A DNA stretch of 64,000 bases from CAWALV01 sp963782965 (GTDB lineage Bacteria > Actinomycetota > Actinomycetes > Acidothermales > Acidothermaceae). This document shows, piece after piece, positions 15,266-24,744 of this stretch. Under the pieces are notes generated by a model. It ran no database searches, was not told the DNA's origin, and saw only the letters and a program-made list of their open reading frames with translations. Position 1 is the first letter of the stretch. Each line of letters opens with the position of its first letter. The stretch covers positions 310,001 through 374,000 of the forward strand of contig CAWALV010000002.1 in the NCBI GenBank assembly GCA_963782965.1, in the 5' to 3' direction. The position numbers were made by a program, and so were the translations under genes.

Positions 15266-18166
15266 TCAGCTGGCGACCACGCCGTTGGTGACGGCCCAGC
15301 GGGTCGCCGAAGCGCGGTTGGAGACGCCGATCTTGGTGTAGATGTGCTGGATGTGGTGCTCGGCCGTCCGGACCGAAATGAACAGGTCGGTTGCGATCTC
15401 GTGTGAGGTCCGGCCTTCGGCCAGGAGGCGGAGCACCTGCACCTCCCGTCGGCTCAGGCCGCCAGGCCGCTCGTTGCCGACGCGTGGTCGGGGATCGCGC
15501 CGAGCGGCCTTGATCTCCTGGCGGGCGTAGTCCGTGGCGGCGTCCAGGTCGAACGCAGCGCCTTGGGTCAGGAGTTCCTTCATGCGCGCTGCGTTGAGCT
15601 TCGTGGCGAGCCGGCGTTCCATGTCGACCAACTCGGGGACATGGTGGAAGCTCGATTCATGTTGTGACATCGCGCCGAGCAGCGTCGCGGCCGGCTCGAA
15701 TCGCTCCAGCCGCTCGAACAGCGACGGCACGCTCGCCAGCGTGATGATGAGCTGGACGACGTTGCCGGCCCGATGGAACGACGCAGTCGCATCGTTGAAC
15801 AGCGCCAGCGCTTCGTCAGGCTCGCCGTCGGACGTGTGTAGCCGTGCCGCGTCACGTGCGAGGAATCCTTCGAAGAACAGCACCCGGTGCTCGCGCACGA
15901 AGGCGACGCCCTCGTCCCACGCCGCAAGTGCTCGGCGTGTGTCGGATCTCGAAAAGGCCATTCCCGCGATCCAGAGGGCGTAGGCGATCCAGTAGGGGTT
16001 GCCCAGGGCCCGGGCCGCGGCGACCGCCTGCTCGGTGAGGGCGAGGGCTTCCTCGACGCGTCCCGCCGATTGAAGTCCGTCGACGTAAGACGCCAGGCCA
16101 TACCCGCGGTCGGCGCCGTAGCGCTGTGCTACCTCGCCGGTGAGCTCGATGTAACGGTCGAGGTTGCCGCAATACACCTCGCCGAGCGCTTCGATGAACG
16201 TCGCGTATCCCGGCTCGCACGAGTCGTAGCGAGCGTCAGCCTCGAGTTCGGTGGCACGCCGAGCGTTGCGGCGCGCCGTCTCGGCGCGCCCGACGAAGCA
16301 CCCATAGCCGGCTGCCGCGTAGAGGCGTGGGAGACGAGGGACGTCGGCCAACGCCGCCGCGGGAAGCAACGCCTCGGCCCACGCGACGGTTTCGAACAGC
16401 TGAGCCGAGAACCCCATGAGCGCGGCGTGGGCGGCGATGTCGGTCGCCGCCACCAACTCGTTTCGAGCGGAGCTCCAGCGAAACCCGGCCCGCAGGTTGC
16501 CGACTTCGACCTCCACCCAGTCGACGGTCTCTCGCCACCGAGGGCCGTTCCATCGCTCCCACTGCTCCGCCGCCCGGCGCCCGAAGTACGCCGCGTGGGT
16601 GTCTCGGGTGCTCTCACGCGTGCCGCTCTCGGCCAGTCGATCCTCGGCAAACTGCCGGATCGTCTCGTACATGCCGTAGCGCGTTGTCGTCGCGGAGTGG
16701 TCAGCCACGATCAGCGACTTGCGTACCAGCGAATCGAGATGCCGAAGCACGTCGATCTCGTCGGCATCCTCGACGAGGGCACAAATGCTCCGCAGGGCAA
16801 AGCCGCCGACGAAGACCGAAGCGATGCGAAACAGCGAGCGCTCGTCCTCGCTCAGGAGGTCGTAGGACCACTCGACCGCGTGCCGCAACGTGAGCTGGCG
16901 TGGTGAACCCGTCGTGCTGCCTTGCAGCAGTCGGAAGCGGTCGGCGAGCCGATCTCTGACCTCGATCGCGCTCATCGCACCCATCCGGGCGGCCGCGAGT
17001 TCGATGCCCAGGGGAAGCCCGTCCACCGTCTCGCAGATCTCCGTAACGGCCGCCGCGGTTTGCGAGTCCTGCAGTTCGAAGCCGCGACGGGCCAGTCGCG
17101 CTCGGTCAACGAAGAGAGTGACGGCATCAGAGGTCACACCGCCGTCCGTCGCGAGCGGTGCGACGGGGATGAGCGCTTCACCGGGGATGCCAAGTGGCTC
17201 TCGCGAGGTCACCAATATCTTCGCGTTCGTGCCCCGCCTCAGGATCGCAGCGACCATGACCGCGGCTGGATCCCGTAGGTGCTCGCAGTTGTCGACGATG
17301 AGTAGCATCCGCCGGGCCGCCGCCGTCTCGGCGACAGTGTGGATCAGTGGGGTGTCGCCTTGCGGGGTGATGCCGAGTACCGTCGCGAGGGCAGCCGGTA
17401 CGGCGACTGGGTCGATCACCTCGGCCAGCTCGACGATCCAGACGCCGTCGCCGAACTCTCCCGCAAGCTCCGCGCCGACCTCGACGGCCAACCGGGTCTT
17501 GCCGACACCGCCGACGCCCGTGAGCGTGACCAGGCGTTGGGAACGCAGCGACCCGACGACCTCATCGATCAGCGCATCGCGCCCGACCAGTGAACCTACC
17601 TGGCGGGGAAGATTCCCCGGGGAGTGCTCGACGTTGCGCAGTACGGGGAATTCCGAGGGGAGTCCGTCCGCCATCACCTGGAACACCGGGCTCGTGCCGC
17701 GAAACCCGAGAAGGGGGTAGTCACCGAGTGGGCGTAGGCCGACCCGGTTTCGCATCAAGACTTCGGCGGTGCCGGACGCGAGCACCTGGCCACCATGACC
17801 AAGAGCCGTCAGCCGTGCAGTGCGGTTGACATCTGCTCCGTAGTAGGTGCCCTCGTGCGCGAGAGTGTCGCCCACGTGCAACCCCATACGGACCGCAAAT
17901 CGTATGGCGTCGTCATGCGCTAATACACGCTGCGCCTCGACGGCGGCCAGGACCGCATCCACCGCGGACGAGAACGCAGCACAGAAACCATCGCCGCCGG
18001 CGTCGAAGACGTAGCCGCCATGGCGCTCGATCGCCGAGCGAACGATGACGTCGTGGGCTTGCACTGCGATTGCCATGTCCGCCGGCGCCGATTCCCAAAG
18101 TCGCGCCGACTCCTCGATGTCGGTGAGAAGGAACGTCACCGTGCCTGACGGCGGCTGGCCGATCAC
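15266..18166 (-). CDS. Class III nucleotide cyclase domain - NB-ARC-like ATPase - TPR - LuxR regulator
   Basis: A 966-aa regulator starting at GTG 18166. Domains in order: class III cyclase homology domain (about 8-165, with TVTFLLTDIEES and GGDGFCAAF, metal Asp16 and Asp59, and ADVNRTARL), ATPase (P-loop GVGGVGKT at 217-224, then LLIVDNCEHL and ILVTSREPLG), a helical TPR-like region (about 480-850), and a LuxR helix-turn-helix at the end (LSRREVQVLRLLAEGRTSHEIATDLFISVRTAEHHI). Actinobacteria, mycobacteria in particular, have many such LuxR/LAL hybrids. The metal Asps are present, so cyclase activity is possible. Likely first gene of a unit with the two genes down to 13729. Confidence 0.92.
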   Translation of the reverse strand: MIGQPPSGTVTFLLTDIEESARLWESAPADMAIAVQAHDVIVRSAIERHGGYVFDAGGDGFCAAFSSAVDAVLAAVEAQRVLAHDDAIRFAVRMGLHVGDTLAHEGTYYGADVNRTARLTALGHGGQVLASGTAEVLMRNRVGLRPLGDYPLLGFRGTSPVFQVMADGLPSEFPVLRNVEHSPGNLPRQVGSLVGRDALIDEVVGSLRSQRLVTLTGVGGVGKTRLAVEVGAELAGEFGDGVWIVELAEVIDPVAVPAALATVLGITPQGDTPLIHTVAETAAARRMLLIVDNCEHLRDPAAVMVAAILRRGTNAKILVTSREPLGIPGEALIPVAPLATDGGVTSDAVTLFVDRARLARRGFELQDSQTAAAVTEICETVDGLPLGIELAAARMGAMSAIEVRDRLADRFRLLQGSTTGSPRQLTLRHAVEWSYDLLSEDERSLFRIASVFVGGFALRSICALVEDADEIDVLRHLDSLVRKSLIVADHSATTTRYGMYETIRQFAEDRLAESGTRESTRDTHAAYFGRRAAEQWERWNGPRWRETVDWVEVEVGNLRAGFRWSSARNELVAATDIAAHAALMGFSAQLFETVAWAEALLPAAALADVPRLPRLYAAAGYGCFVGRAETARRNARRATELEADARYDSCEPGYATFIEALGEVYCGNLDRYIELTGEVAQRYGADRGYGLASYVDGLQSAGRVEEALALTEQAVAAARALGNPYWIAYALWIAGMAFSRSDTRRALAAWDEGVAFVREHRVLFFEGFLARDAARLHTSDGEPDEALALFNDATASFHRAGNVVQLIITLASVPSLFERLERFEPAATLLGAMSQHESSFHHVPELVDMERRLATKLNAARMKELLTQGAAFDLDAATDYARQEIKAARRDPRPRVGNERPGGLSRREVQVLRLLAEGRTSHEIATDLFISVRTAEHHIQHIYTKIGVSNRASATRWAVTNGVVAS

Positions 18167-18396
18167 CAGGGCACTTTACGGCCATGCGGGTATCGCCGAG
18201 TGCTCGGGCGCCCGGTCGGAGGGGGGTCAGGGTAGGGCCGGGAGCGCAGCCAATGGCAACGAGTACTGCACCCCCTCCAGGTCGGTCCACACCAGGTAGT
18301 CGTTGACGCCTGGGTCTGATGAGGCGCCGGACGCCCTTTTTCCACCGTCAGCAAGAGCAGACATACAACAGCCTCGCCCAGTCATACAATGACCGG

Positions 18397-18654
18397 GTGG
18401 CAGCTACTAATCACGTAATGAAGCTTTCGCGCAACGGCCAGGTCAGCATCCCGGCCGCCGTCCGAGCCCGCTGGGGCACCCGCACGGTGATCGTGGTCGA
18501 CCTTGGCGACCGCGTCGTCATGCGCCCCGGCGTCGACAGTGACGGCGCCACGGCTCAACTCCAGGGCAAGTACGCCGGCCGTGGGCCCGACACCAGCGCG
18601 GCGCGCCGCACGGCACGTCGCGCGGCCGACTCCGCCGACCGGCGCCGCGGGTGA
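18397..18654 (+). CDS. vapB: AbrB/VapB-type antitoxin
   Basis: An 85-aa protein from GTG 18397 (ATG 18418 is an alternative). The N-terminus is a swapped-hairpin AbrB fold: MKLSRNGQVSIPAAVRARWG...VVDLGDRVVMRPG. The Arg/Ala-rich tail (SAARRTARRAADSADRRRG) would wrap the toxin. It overlaps the next gene by four bases (GTGA), the usual vapBC coupling. CATACAA occurs twice just upstream (18363 and 18383), a possible binding site. Confidence 0.85.
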   Translation: MAATNHVMKLSRNGQVSIPAAVRARWGTRTVIVVDLGDRVVMRPGVDSDGATAQLQGKYAGRGPDTSAARRTARRAADSADRRRG

Positions 18655-19097
18655 CCGTTCTCGACGCCTACGCGGTGATCGCTTACTTACGCGATGAGCC
18701 AGCCGCCGATCACGTGCGGCCGCTGCTGGAGGCGGGTGATTCCGCGTTGACCGCAGTTGGCCTGGCGGAGGTCCTCGACCATCTCGTGCGCCTCGCCGGA
18801 GCCGACGAGGACGACGCGGTCCTCGACTTGGCGCAACTCGGGCTGATCGACGCCATCGGGGTCGACGCGAGCACCGGCAACGCCGCGGGGCGGCTCCGCG
18901 CACGGCGCTACCATCGCACCCGCTGCCCGATCAGCATGGCCGACTGTATTGCGGCTGAATTCGCCCGAGCGACCGGACGGCCTCTGGCGACCGCCGACCC
19001 TGATCTGCTTGACGTCTGCGATCGGGAACGGATCGAGGTCATCGCGTTGCCTGGCTCCGACGGCACCACCTGGTGCCCCGAGCGCGGTCGGGCCTAG
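18651..19097 (+). CDS. vapC: PIN-domain ribonuclease toxin (VapC)
   Basis: A 148-aa PIN-domain protein. Acidic residues of the active site are visible: Asp in VLDAYAVIAYL (residue 5), Glu in VGLAEVLDHL, Asp in ISMADCIAAEFA and Asp in LATADPDLLDV. It is translationally coupled to the AbrB-type antitoxin. VapC toxins cleave tRNA or rRNA; the target cannot be read from sequence. Confidence 0.9.
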   Translation: MTVLDAYAVIAYLRDEPAADHVRPLLEAGDSALTAVGLAEVLDHLVRLAGADEDDAVLDLAQLGLIDAIGVDASTGNAAGRLRARRYHRTRCPISMADCIAAEFARATGRPLATADPDLLDVCDRERIEVIALPGSDGTTWCPERGRA

Positions 19098-19311
19098 ACC
19101 GCGCCCACGCCGAGGACCGCGCGTGGATTGCCCACGCGCCGCCGGGCGATGGGCGACCGATATCGCGTAGGGGCTGGATCAGCTCGTCTGGTCGATAACG
19201 AGGAGTCTGTGACGCGGGCGGCCGTACCGCGATTAGCAGTTCTGCGTATGCCGCGGATGTATCCGCCGGCGGGAGGCGCCTTCGCCGGGCAAGCGGCTGC
19301 GGCGCGACGCT

Positions 19312-20643
19312 TCACCGCAGCCCGACGGCGATCCGACGACCCGCGGTTGCGCGCATGCGCTCGGCGCTTGTCTGGCGAACGATCACGACCAAACGCGTGA
19401 CGGCGAGGACGGCGAGCGCCGCACACCCGACGTCGCGCAGGACCAGCAAATCGACGGCAATCGGGTCGCCATTCGCTAGCCGGACGAAGAAGAACGGGTA
19501 CTCGAGTTGCGTCAGGGCGGCGACGCAGAACGCCCCGACGGCGGCCAGCCGCGCCGCTCCGTCGGCGTCCACCAAGAGCAGCCAGACGACGGCAGCGGCG
19601 AGCCACACCACATACTGCGGCGAGAGCACAGGCGTGACGCACAAGCTGACCGTCAAGTACGCGAGTGTGAACCAACCGACGAGGACGTCGGCGCGTGCAG
19701 GTGTTCCGCGTCCGACTGTGGCGCCGAGCCACTTGCGAGCGGCAACGAGGACCGCAAGGGCGCACCCGAGGAGGGCGTACGTGGCTACGTCCGCGTACGT
19801 GGCGAGCACGCCCGCCGTGCCGGTGGTGAAGTTGACCGATCCGAACGAAAACGTCGTGCGGTGCCAGTGGGTGAACACCACCCGAGCCACTGCGAGTCCT
19901 GCCGCCCAGGTGCTTTCGAGTTCGACCGGTCTGTGCCCCTGCGAGGCCGCCAGGGATCGCACCATGGCGGGGAAGGATCCCGCTGATGCGAGGGCGATGA
20001 CCGCCACCGCCATCACGCCGCCGACACCGATCACGAGCCGGCGGCGCCACACGGGTGGGGCAACGATCAACAGTGCGATCACCGGTACGAGCGGCCAGAT
20101 CTTCGCCGCGATGGCAATGGCCGCCGCGACACCGCTCACGAGCGGCCGGCCATTGAAGTAGCAGCAGACGGCGATCACGACGAGCGCGGCAGGGATCATG
20201 TCGTTACGCGCGAGCGCGACCGGGCCGAGCGCGGCGGGCACAGCGACCCACGCCCAGGCCGCAGTACCGGCACGGCGTTGCCAAGCCGGATTGCCGGCCC
20301 GGCCTGCCGAACGCGCCAGGAGCGAGATGGCCACCATCGCCCCGGCGTCCAGCACGAGCATCATGGCGATCCAGCCGACCGCGAAGGCGTGCGGCGTCGA
20401 CGCAACCAGCCGGTCGAGCCACAGGAACGGCAGCGTGCCCGGCGGGTATTCGTAGTGGAACCCGGAGTAGGGCGCCTGGCTGGCGGCGAGCGCCATCGCA
20501 CGCGGGTAGTAGTCGGAGGTCACATCCGACACGACGGAGATCGGGAACCAGTGCGACGAGGAGACGACCTCGTGGATGGCAGCGGTGGCCAGCCCGATCC
20601 GGGTCACTAGCCAGGCCAACCACGATGCGACACGTGATGGCAC
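19312..20643 (-). CDS. GT87/DUF2029-type polytopic glycosyltransferase
   Basis: A 443-aa membrane protein. GTG 20643 is chosen because GGAGGAGCG sits 7 nt upstream. About ten hydrophobic helices are present. The first extracytoplasmic loop has SDYYPRAMALAASQAPYSGFHYEYPPGTLPFLW, the Asp-Tyr and E-Y-P-P-G pattern of C-fold polyprenol-phosphate-sugar transferases, followed by the LARNDMIPAALV segment. Such enzymes add mannose or arabinose to cell-envelope glycans in actinobacteria. Substrate is unknown. Stand-alone gene. Confidence 0.85.
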   Translation of the reverse strand: MPSRVASWLAWLVTRIGLATAAIHEVVSSSHWFPISVVSDVTSDYYPRAMALAASQAPYSGFHYEYPPGTLPFLWLDRLVASTPHAFAVGWIAMMLVLDAGAMVAISLLARSAGRAGNPAWQRRAGTAAWAWVAVPAALGPVALARNDMIPAALVVIAVCCYFNGRPLVSGVAAAIAIAAKIWPLVPVIALLIVAPPVWRRRLVIGVGGVMAVAVIALASAGSFPAMVRSLAASQGHRPVELESTWAAGLAVARVVFTHWHRTTFSFGSVNFTTGTAGVLATYADVATYALLGCALAVLVAARKWLGATVGRGTPARADVLVGWFTLAYLTVSLCVTPVLSPQYVVWLAAAVVWLLLVDADGAARLAAVGAFCVAALTQLEYPFFFVRLANGDPIAVDLLVLRDVGCAALAVLAVTRLVVIVRQTSAERMRATAGRRIAVGLR

Positions 20644-20781
20644 GCGAGACGCTCCTCCGTTATGGGTCACGCGTTGCACGCCCCGGACGTTCCGACGTAT
20701 CAGCGCCCGCCGAGGTTCCCGGATTGTCGGGGCAACCTGACGCGCAGTGAGCCGACGACGAGGTCTCAGCGAGCGCGAGAG

Positions 20782-22083
20782 TCAGCGCATGATGCCGGTG
20801 TGGCCCAGGGAGTAGCGGCCGGGCTGGGGCCAGACACAGATGCCGTGCGGCCCCTTACCGACAGGGATCTTGGTGACTTGGCCGGTGGTGGTGTCGAAGG
20901 CGTACGCCACGTTGTTGAACCGACCCGAGAGCCACAGCGTCTTTCCGTCGGCGGAGACGTTGCCCATGTCGGGGCTACCGCCACCGGGGATGTGCCACGT
21001 TGCCACGATCTTCTGTGTTGCGAACGAAAGGACGGAGACTGCGCCGGCGTCGCGGTCGGAGACGTAGAGGACCTTGGTGTCGCGGCTGGCGTACAGGCCG
21101 TGCGCGCCGGCGCCGGTCTTGATGAAGCCGGTCCGCTTCAACGTGGCGGCGTCGATCAGCCACACCCCACCGTAGTGCAGGTCGGCGACGTAGTAGGTGG
21201 CGCCGTCCGGGGAGAGTTTCACGTCTTGCGGGCTGGCGTTCTTCGGCAGGTCGATGGTGCCGATCACCTGCTGGCGAGCGACGTCGACTTCCAGCAGCCG
21301 GCCCGGCTTGTTGCCCGCACCTGCGAACTCGCAGGACAGCAACATGAGCTGCCCGTTCGCAGAGAAGTCGGCGTGGTCAACACCCGGACACATCGGCACC
21401 GGCAACGAGTGCTTCAGGGCCATGGTGTGCGGGTCGCGGAAGTCCAACCGGCGCAGCGCTTCGGCGATCACGACCGCGAAGCGGCCGTCCGGGGTGAAGT
21501 ACAGGTTGTAAGGATCCTCGACCGGCACCGGCGAGCCGGGCTTGCCGGTCGTCGGATCGATCGGGGTCAGGGAGTTGCCCTGGTCGTTCGTAACCCACAG
21601 CACCGACCCGTCGTACGCGGGCACCACGTGCTGCGGTAAGCGGCCGACCGGAAAGTGGTCGATCACCTTCTTGGCGGTGGGATCGATGACGTAGACGTCG
21701 TTGCTCAGCGTGTCCGGCACGTAGACGAGCGGTTTGGCCATTCGCGCCACGGCAGTGAAGTTGCCCGGGGTGTCTGCGGCGTAGATGTTGTACGGGTCGA
21801 GGATCGGCGGCATCCCCGGCAGCGGATTCGCGTCGAGCGGCGGCAACGCCGACGGCGACGGCGACGAGGACGACGACGACGAGGACGACGACGACGATGT
21901 GCCGGACGCCGAGGAGATGCTCGGCGACCCCGCGCCTACGGTCATCGGGGCGGGCAGGGTCGACGACTCCCGCGCGCTCGACGATGGGCCCGCGCCACCG
22001 CCGCTCGACGTGCAGCCTGCCGTAAGCGCGACCAGTGCGACGAGCGTCATTGCCCGGGTGGGCACCCGCGGCCGCCACCTCAT
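20782..22083 (-). CDS. YVTN-type beta-propeller lipoprotein
   Basis: A 433-aa protein. ATG 22083 has AGGGAG seven bases upstream, preferred over a GTG at 22107. The signal ends in VALTAGC (lipobox), then a Ser/Pro-rich linker with a run of about 14 Ser. The body has repeated blade motifs: VYVPDTLSNDVYVIDPTAKKVIDHFPVG, LWVTNDQGNSLTPIDPTTGK, FTPDGRFAVV, LSPDGATYYVADLHYGGVWLID and LYVSDRDAGAVSVLS. These make a seven-bladed YVTN/lactonase-like propeller. No enzymatic residues stand out; probably a cell-surface binding protein. Confidence 0.85.
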   Translation of the reverse strand: MRWRPRVPTRAMTLVALVALTAGCTSSGGGAGPSSSARESSTLPAPMTVGAGSPSISSASGTSSSSSSSSSSSSPSPSALPPLDANPLPGMPPILDPYNIYAADTPGNFTAVARMAKPLVYVPDTLSNDVYVIDPTAKKVIDHFPVGRLPQHVVPAYDGSVLWVTNDQGNSLTPIDPTTGKPGSPVPVEDPYNLYFTPDGRFAVVIAEALRRLDFRDPHTMALKHSLPVPMCPGVDHADFSANGQLMLLSCEFAGAGNKPGRLLEVDVARQQVIGTIDLPKNASPQDVKLSPDGATYYVADLHYGGVWLIDAATLKRTGFIKTGAGAHGLYASRDTKVLYVSDRDAGAVSVLSFATQKIVATWHIPGGGSPDMGNVSADGKTLWLSGRFNNVAYAFDTTTGQVTKIPVGKGPHGICVWPQPGRYSLGHTGIMR

Positions 22084-22354
22084 CGGCCGCTCCCTTCGGT
22101 AGCTCACAGGTGCTCGCGCCCCGTCCGTTCAATGTCACACCCGGCCTACCCACGGCCGGGCGCTCCTCCAGTCAACATCACAGCTTCAACCGTGACGCCG
22201 GCACACCCGTCTCCAAGCAGAAGCCACCGAGGTGAGTGGTGCGTGTTCATCACGGCGTCAGGTAGAGGTCTGAGACTGGCGACCGTGCGTCCGCTGACTT
22301 GGCGACGATGACGACGCGCGCGTTGACCGCGACGCCGCGGGTCGGCGGTCGGTC

Positions 22355-23221
22355 ATGAACAACAGCGACGCCCTCGGCCGCTGGCGCTGGGCGGCTTCGG
22401 CGATCGCATTGGGCGCCACCCTCGCGGCCTGTTCGAGCGCGCTACCTGCTACGCACGCGTCGACGCCACCTGCTACGCACGCATCGACGCGCTCCACGGC
22501 GGAGGCCCCACCCCCGGCCGTTCGCTCTTCGTCGGCCTCCAGCGCGCCGGTCGCCACGGGCGCGACGGGCGTGCACCGCGAAATCGTGTTCGGTCATTCG
22601 GTCCAGGGCAGGCCGTTGACGGCAGTCGAGCTCGGTGACCCGACGCTTCCGGCCGTGTTGGTGGTCGGCTGCATCCATGGCAACGAACCTGCTGGTACCG
22701 CGGTCGTCGATCGGCTGCTCGCGACACCGGCAACGGCGAAGCTGCACCTGTGGCTCGTGCGCACGATGAACCCCGACGGCCAGGCTGCGACTACGCGGGT
22801 GAACGCCGACGGCGTCGACCTCAACCGTAACTTCCCCGGAGCGTGGCAGCCGCTCGACCGCCGCGGCGGCCAACACTATTCCGGCCCGCGCTCGCTGTCC
22901 GAGCCTGAGGCGAGAGCGATGGCTGCGCTGTTGCAGCGCATTCACCCGGTGGTGGGAGTCTGGTTCCATCAGGCGCTCAACGTCATCGACATCTCGCAGG
23001 GCCCGCGCGCGGTCGAGGATCGTCTTGCCTCGCAGCTCGGGGTGCGCGAACAAGCGCTCACCGATTATCCGGGCAGCGCTATCGGCTGGGAGGACCAACT
23101 GTTCCCCCGTAGCGCGTTCGCGTTCGAGCTGCCGAGTGGAGCACTGACCCCGGCGCGGAGTACCGCAATCGCGACGGCGATCGTCTCTGCGGGGAGAAGA
23201 CTTGCGGCGAGCGCGCAGTAG
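22355..23221 (+). CDS. M14 zinc carboxypeptidase-like lipoprotein (MpaA-like)
   Basis: A 288-aa protein from ATG 22355. The signal ends LAACSS (Cys26, lipobox), followed by a Pro/Thr/Ser linker with a duplicated PATHAST unit. Zinc ligands are His108 and Glu111 in GCIHGNEPAG and His205 in GVWFHQ; VDLNRNFPG (near 155-162) and Glu258 in AFAFELPSG complete the M14 active site. It resembles murein peptide amidase A, so a role in trimming cell-wall peptides at the surface is likely. All catalytic residues appear intact. Confidence 0.88.
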   Translation: MNNSDALGRWRWAASAIALGATLAACSSALPATHASTPPATHASTRSTAEAPPPAVRSSSASSAPVATGATGVHREIVFGHSVQGRPLTAVELGDPTLPAVLVVGCIHGNEPAGTAVVDRLLATPATAKLHLWLVRTMNPDGQAATTRVNADGVDLNRNFPGAWQPLDRRGGQHYSGPRSLSEPEARAMAALLQRIHPVVGVWFHQALNVIDISQGPRAVEDRLASQLGVREQALTDYPGSAIGWEDQLFPRSAFAFELPSGALTPARSTAIATAIVSAGRRLAASAQ

Positions 23222-23282
23222 CCGGGCCGCAGCGCATCGAGAGCGCCGCACGCTACGGCGAGGCAAGCCACGGTGAGGCCGG

Positions 23283-23762
23283 TCACGACGACGCGCTGCC
23301 CGGGGCGACGTCCAACTGCCCTCCGCTCACTCCATCGATCAGGGTTCGGCTGCCGAGCGGAGCCTTCAGCTGCACGCTGAGGGGGACCACCGCACACGCC
23401 ATTCCGCCGGCCGTTACCGCAGAGGCGACGTAGGTGAGCACCACATGCGACGACGTCTCGGACGCCGTCAACTCGCCGCCGCACTGGAACCTGCCGCTGA
23501 TTGTCGTGCCGGCGGAGTCGGCGCTGAGCTGCCCGACGATCGCGTCGGTGACCGCTTCCGGGCCGGCACACCGACCACCCCCGAGCGGCGCGCAACTCGA
23601 AGCGGTCGCGGTCGGTTCGGAGGAGGTGCCTGCCGTCGCCGAGTTCGCCTGGCCGCAGGCCGCCGTCGTCACTGCTGACGCGGCAACGAAAGCGAGGAGG
23701 ACGACGTGGAGTCGGCGACTGTCGCGGTTGGAGCTGTTAGTACCGCCCGAGAAGGCCTGCAT
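23283..23762 (-). CDS. Hypothetical secreted lipoprotein
   Basis: A 159-aa protein with an N-terminal signal ending in VTTAACGQ (lipobox Cys36), a Thr/Ser-rich linker and a small domain with two or three Cys residues (SSCAPLGGGRCAGPEAV, FQCGGEL, MACAVVP). I recognise no family. It is convergent with the M14 peptidase gene and followed upstream by the HNH nuclease gene on the same strand. Confidence 0.6.
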   Translation of the reverse strand: MQAFSGGTNSSNRDSRRLHVVLLAFVAASAVTTAACGQANSATAGTSSEPTATASSCAPLGGGRCAGPEAVTDAIVGQLSADSAGTTISGRFQCGGELTASETSSHVVLTYVASAVTAGGMACAVVPLSVQLKAPLGSRTLIDGVSGGQLDVAPGSASS

Positions 23763-23804
23763 GGCCCGTTCGACGCAGCCACAACCGACTCCGTTCCAGC
23801 CGGC

Positions 23805-24713
23805 TCAACTTGCGGCTTGAAACTCCTCGTAGCGCTCAGCCAGCCGGTCGGGATCGGGACGCTCGGTTTTCGTTCGCGGCACGTGGAGGTGCACTCCGGC
23901 CATCTCCTGGAGGCCGTGCCGCAACATCGGGCCATCAATTTCGGCAAGGACGCGGCGCTGCACTTGCACTGTGAAATCTGGGCGCACACCGAGGATATTG
24001 CGGTCGTATGCCGCGTGATGGATCTTGCAGAGCGCCAGGCCGTTCTGCACGACGGGAAGCCCTTGTGGGTGCGTGTCGGGCAGAATATGCGCGGCGTCGA
24101 GCAGGTCCGCGTGTCGAAGCCGGCACATTGCACACGTCTCGGTGTACGCGCGCAACACACGGGCGCGAAAAACGGGCTGGTGGAGTCTCAGGTTGGTGAG
24201 CCGCCGCAGGTAGTCGCGACGATCGACGTCTACCACTCCAGGCTCGACGAGCCGCTGGCCCTCGTCTACCGCTACGGCGAACTCGTGGTGTTGGCGGTCC
24301 TCCGCCACGAGCCAGACGGGGTAGCGCACGACGTAGACGCCAGGTGCGACACCGATGAAGTAGGCGAGCGGGAGAGCGGCCTTCATCGCCGCACGCAGCG
24401 CCCGGTTGTCAGGGTGGGCGGGGTCAGTACCGCGGTACTTGTACCGTACGAGCCCGTCGTCGCCGATCGCGTCGGAGTAGGGAGGCAGCGTGTTCGGTGG
24501 CGTGTACGCCGTGCGAATGGTCAGCGCGGCGTCGAATCCGGCCGGCTTGCGAATGCCCTGCTGGACGACGAGTGGCAGAGGGTGGGAGCCGAACACGAAC
24601 GTGTTCGCGGCATCCGACCTGATCGAGCCGTCCGGGCTGGAGGCCAGGAGCCGGTCGAGGTGGGCGAACATGGCCGCGCGCGCGAGACGTTCGTCGACCT
24701 CCGCGGGCGGCAT
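23805..24713 (-). CDS. HNH endonuclease of the McrA-like (COG3440) type
   Basis: A 302-aa protein from ATG 24713. The N-terminal two thirds is a recognition-type domain (FGSHPLPLVVQQGIRKPAG, YSDAIGDDGLVRYKYRGTDPAHPDNRALR, YVVRYPVWLVAEDR). The C-terminal HNH nuclease has CAMCRLRHADLLDAAHILPDTHPQG, NGLALCKIHHAAYDRNILGVRPD: the Cys pairs bind zinc and the AAHILP His is catalytic. Related actinomycete proteins are modification-dependent restriction enzymes that cut methylated or phosphorothioated DNA. The specificity here is inferred from the family only. A palindrome touches the start codon. Confidence 0.82.
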   Translation of the reverse strand: MPPAEVDERLARAAMFAHLDRLLASSPDGSIRSDAANTFVFGSHPLPLVVQQGIRKPAGFDAALTIRTAYTPPNTLPPYSDAIGDDGLVRYKYRGTDPAHPDNRALRAAMKAALPLAYFIGVAPGVYVVRYPVWLVAEDRQHHEFAVAVDEGQRLVEPGVVDVDRRDYLRRLTNLRLHQPVFRARVLRAYTETCAMCRLRHADLLDAAHILPDTHPQGLPVVQNGLALCKIHHAAYDRNILGVRPDFTVQVQRRVLAEIDGPMLRHGLQEMAGVHLHVPRTKTERPDPDRLAERYEEFQAAS

Positions 24714-24732
24714 GCTCTGGTTCTACCAGAGC
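24714..24732. promoter_or_regulatory. Perfect palindrome abutting the HNH gene start
   Basis: GCTCTGGT (24714-24721) and ACCAGAGC (24725-24732) form an 8-bp perfect stem with a 3-nt loop, ending at the base before the ATG of the HNH gene. No Shine-Dalgarno sequence is visible there. It could be an operator, an RNA hairpin limiting translation, or a small terminator for the upstream DUF3592 gene. Confidence 0.5.
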
Positions 24733-24744
24733 GAACGTTCGATG

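Noticed and set aside
21830..21900. GAC/GAG-rich simple repeat as a regulatory or unstable element
   Set aside because: It lies inside the beta-propeller lipoprotein gene and simply encodes the polyserine linker on the other strand.
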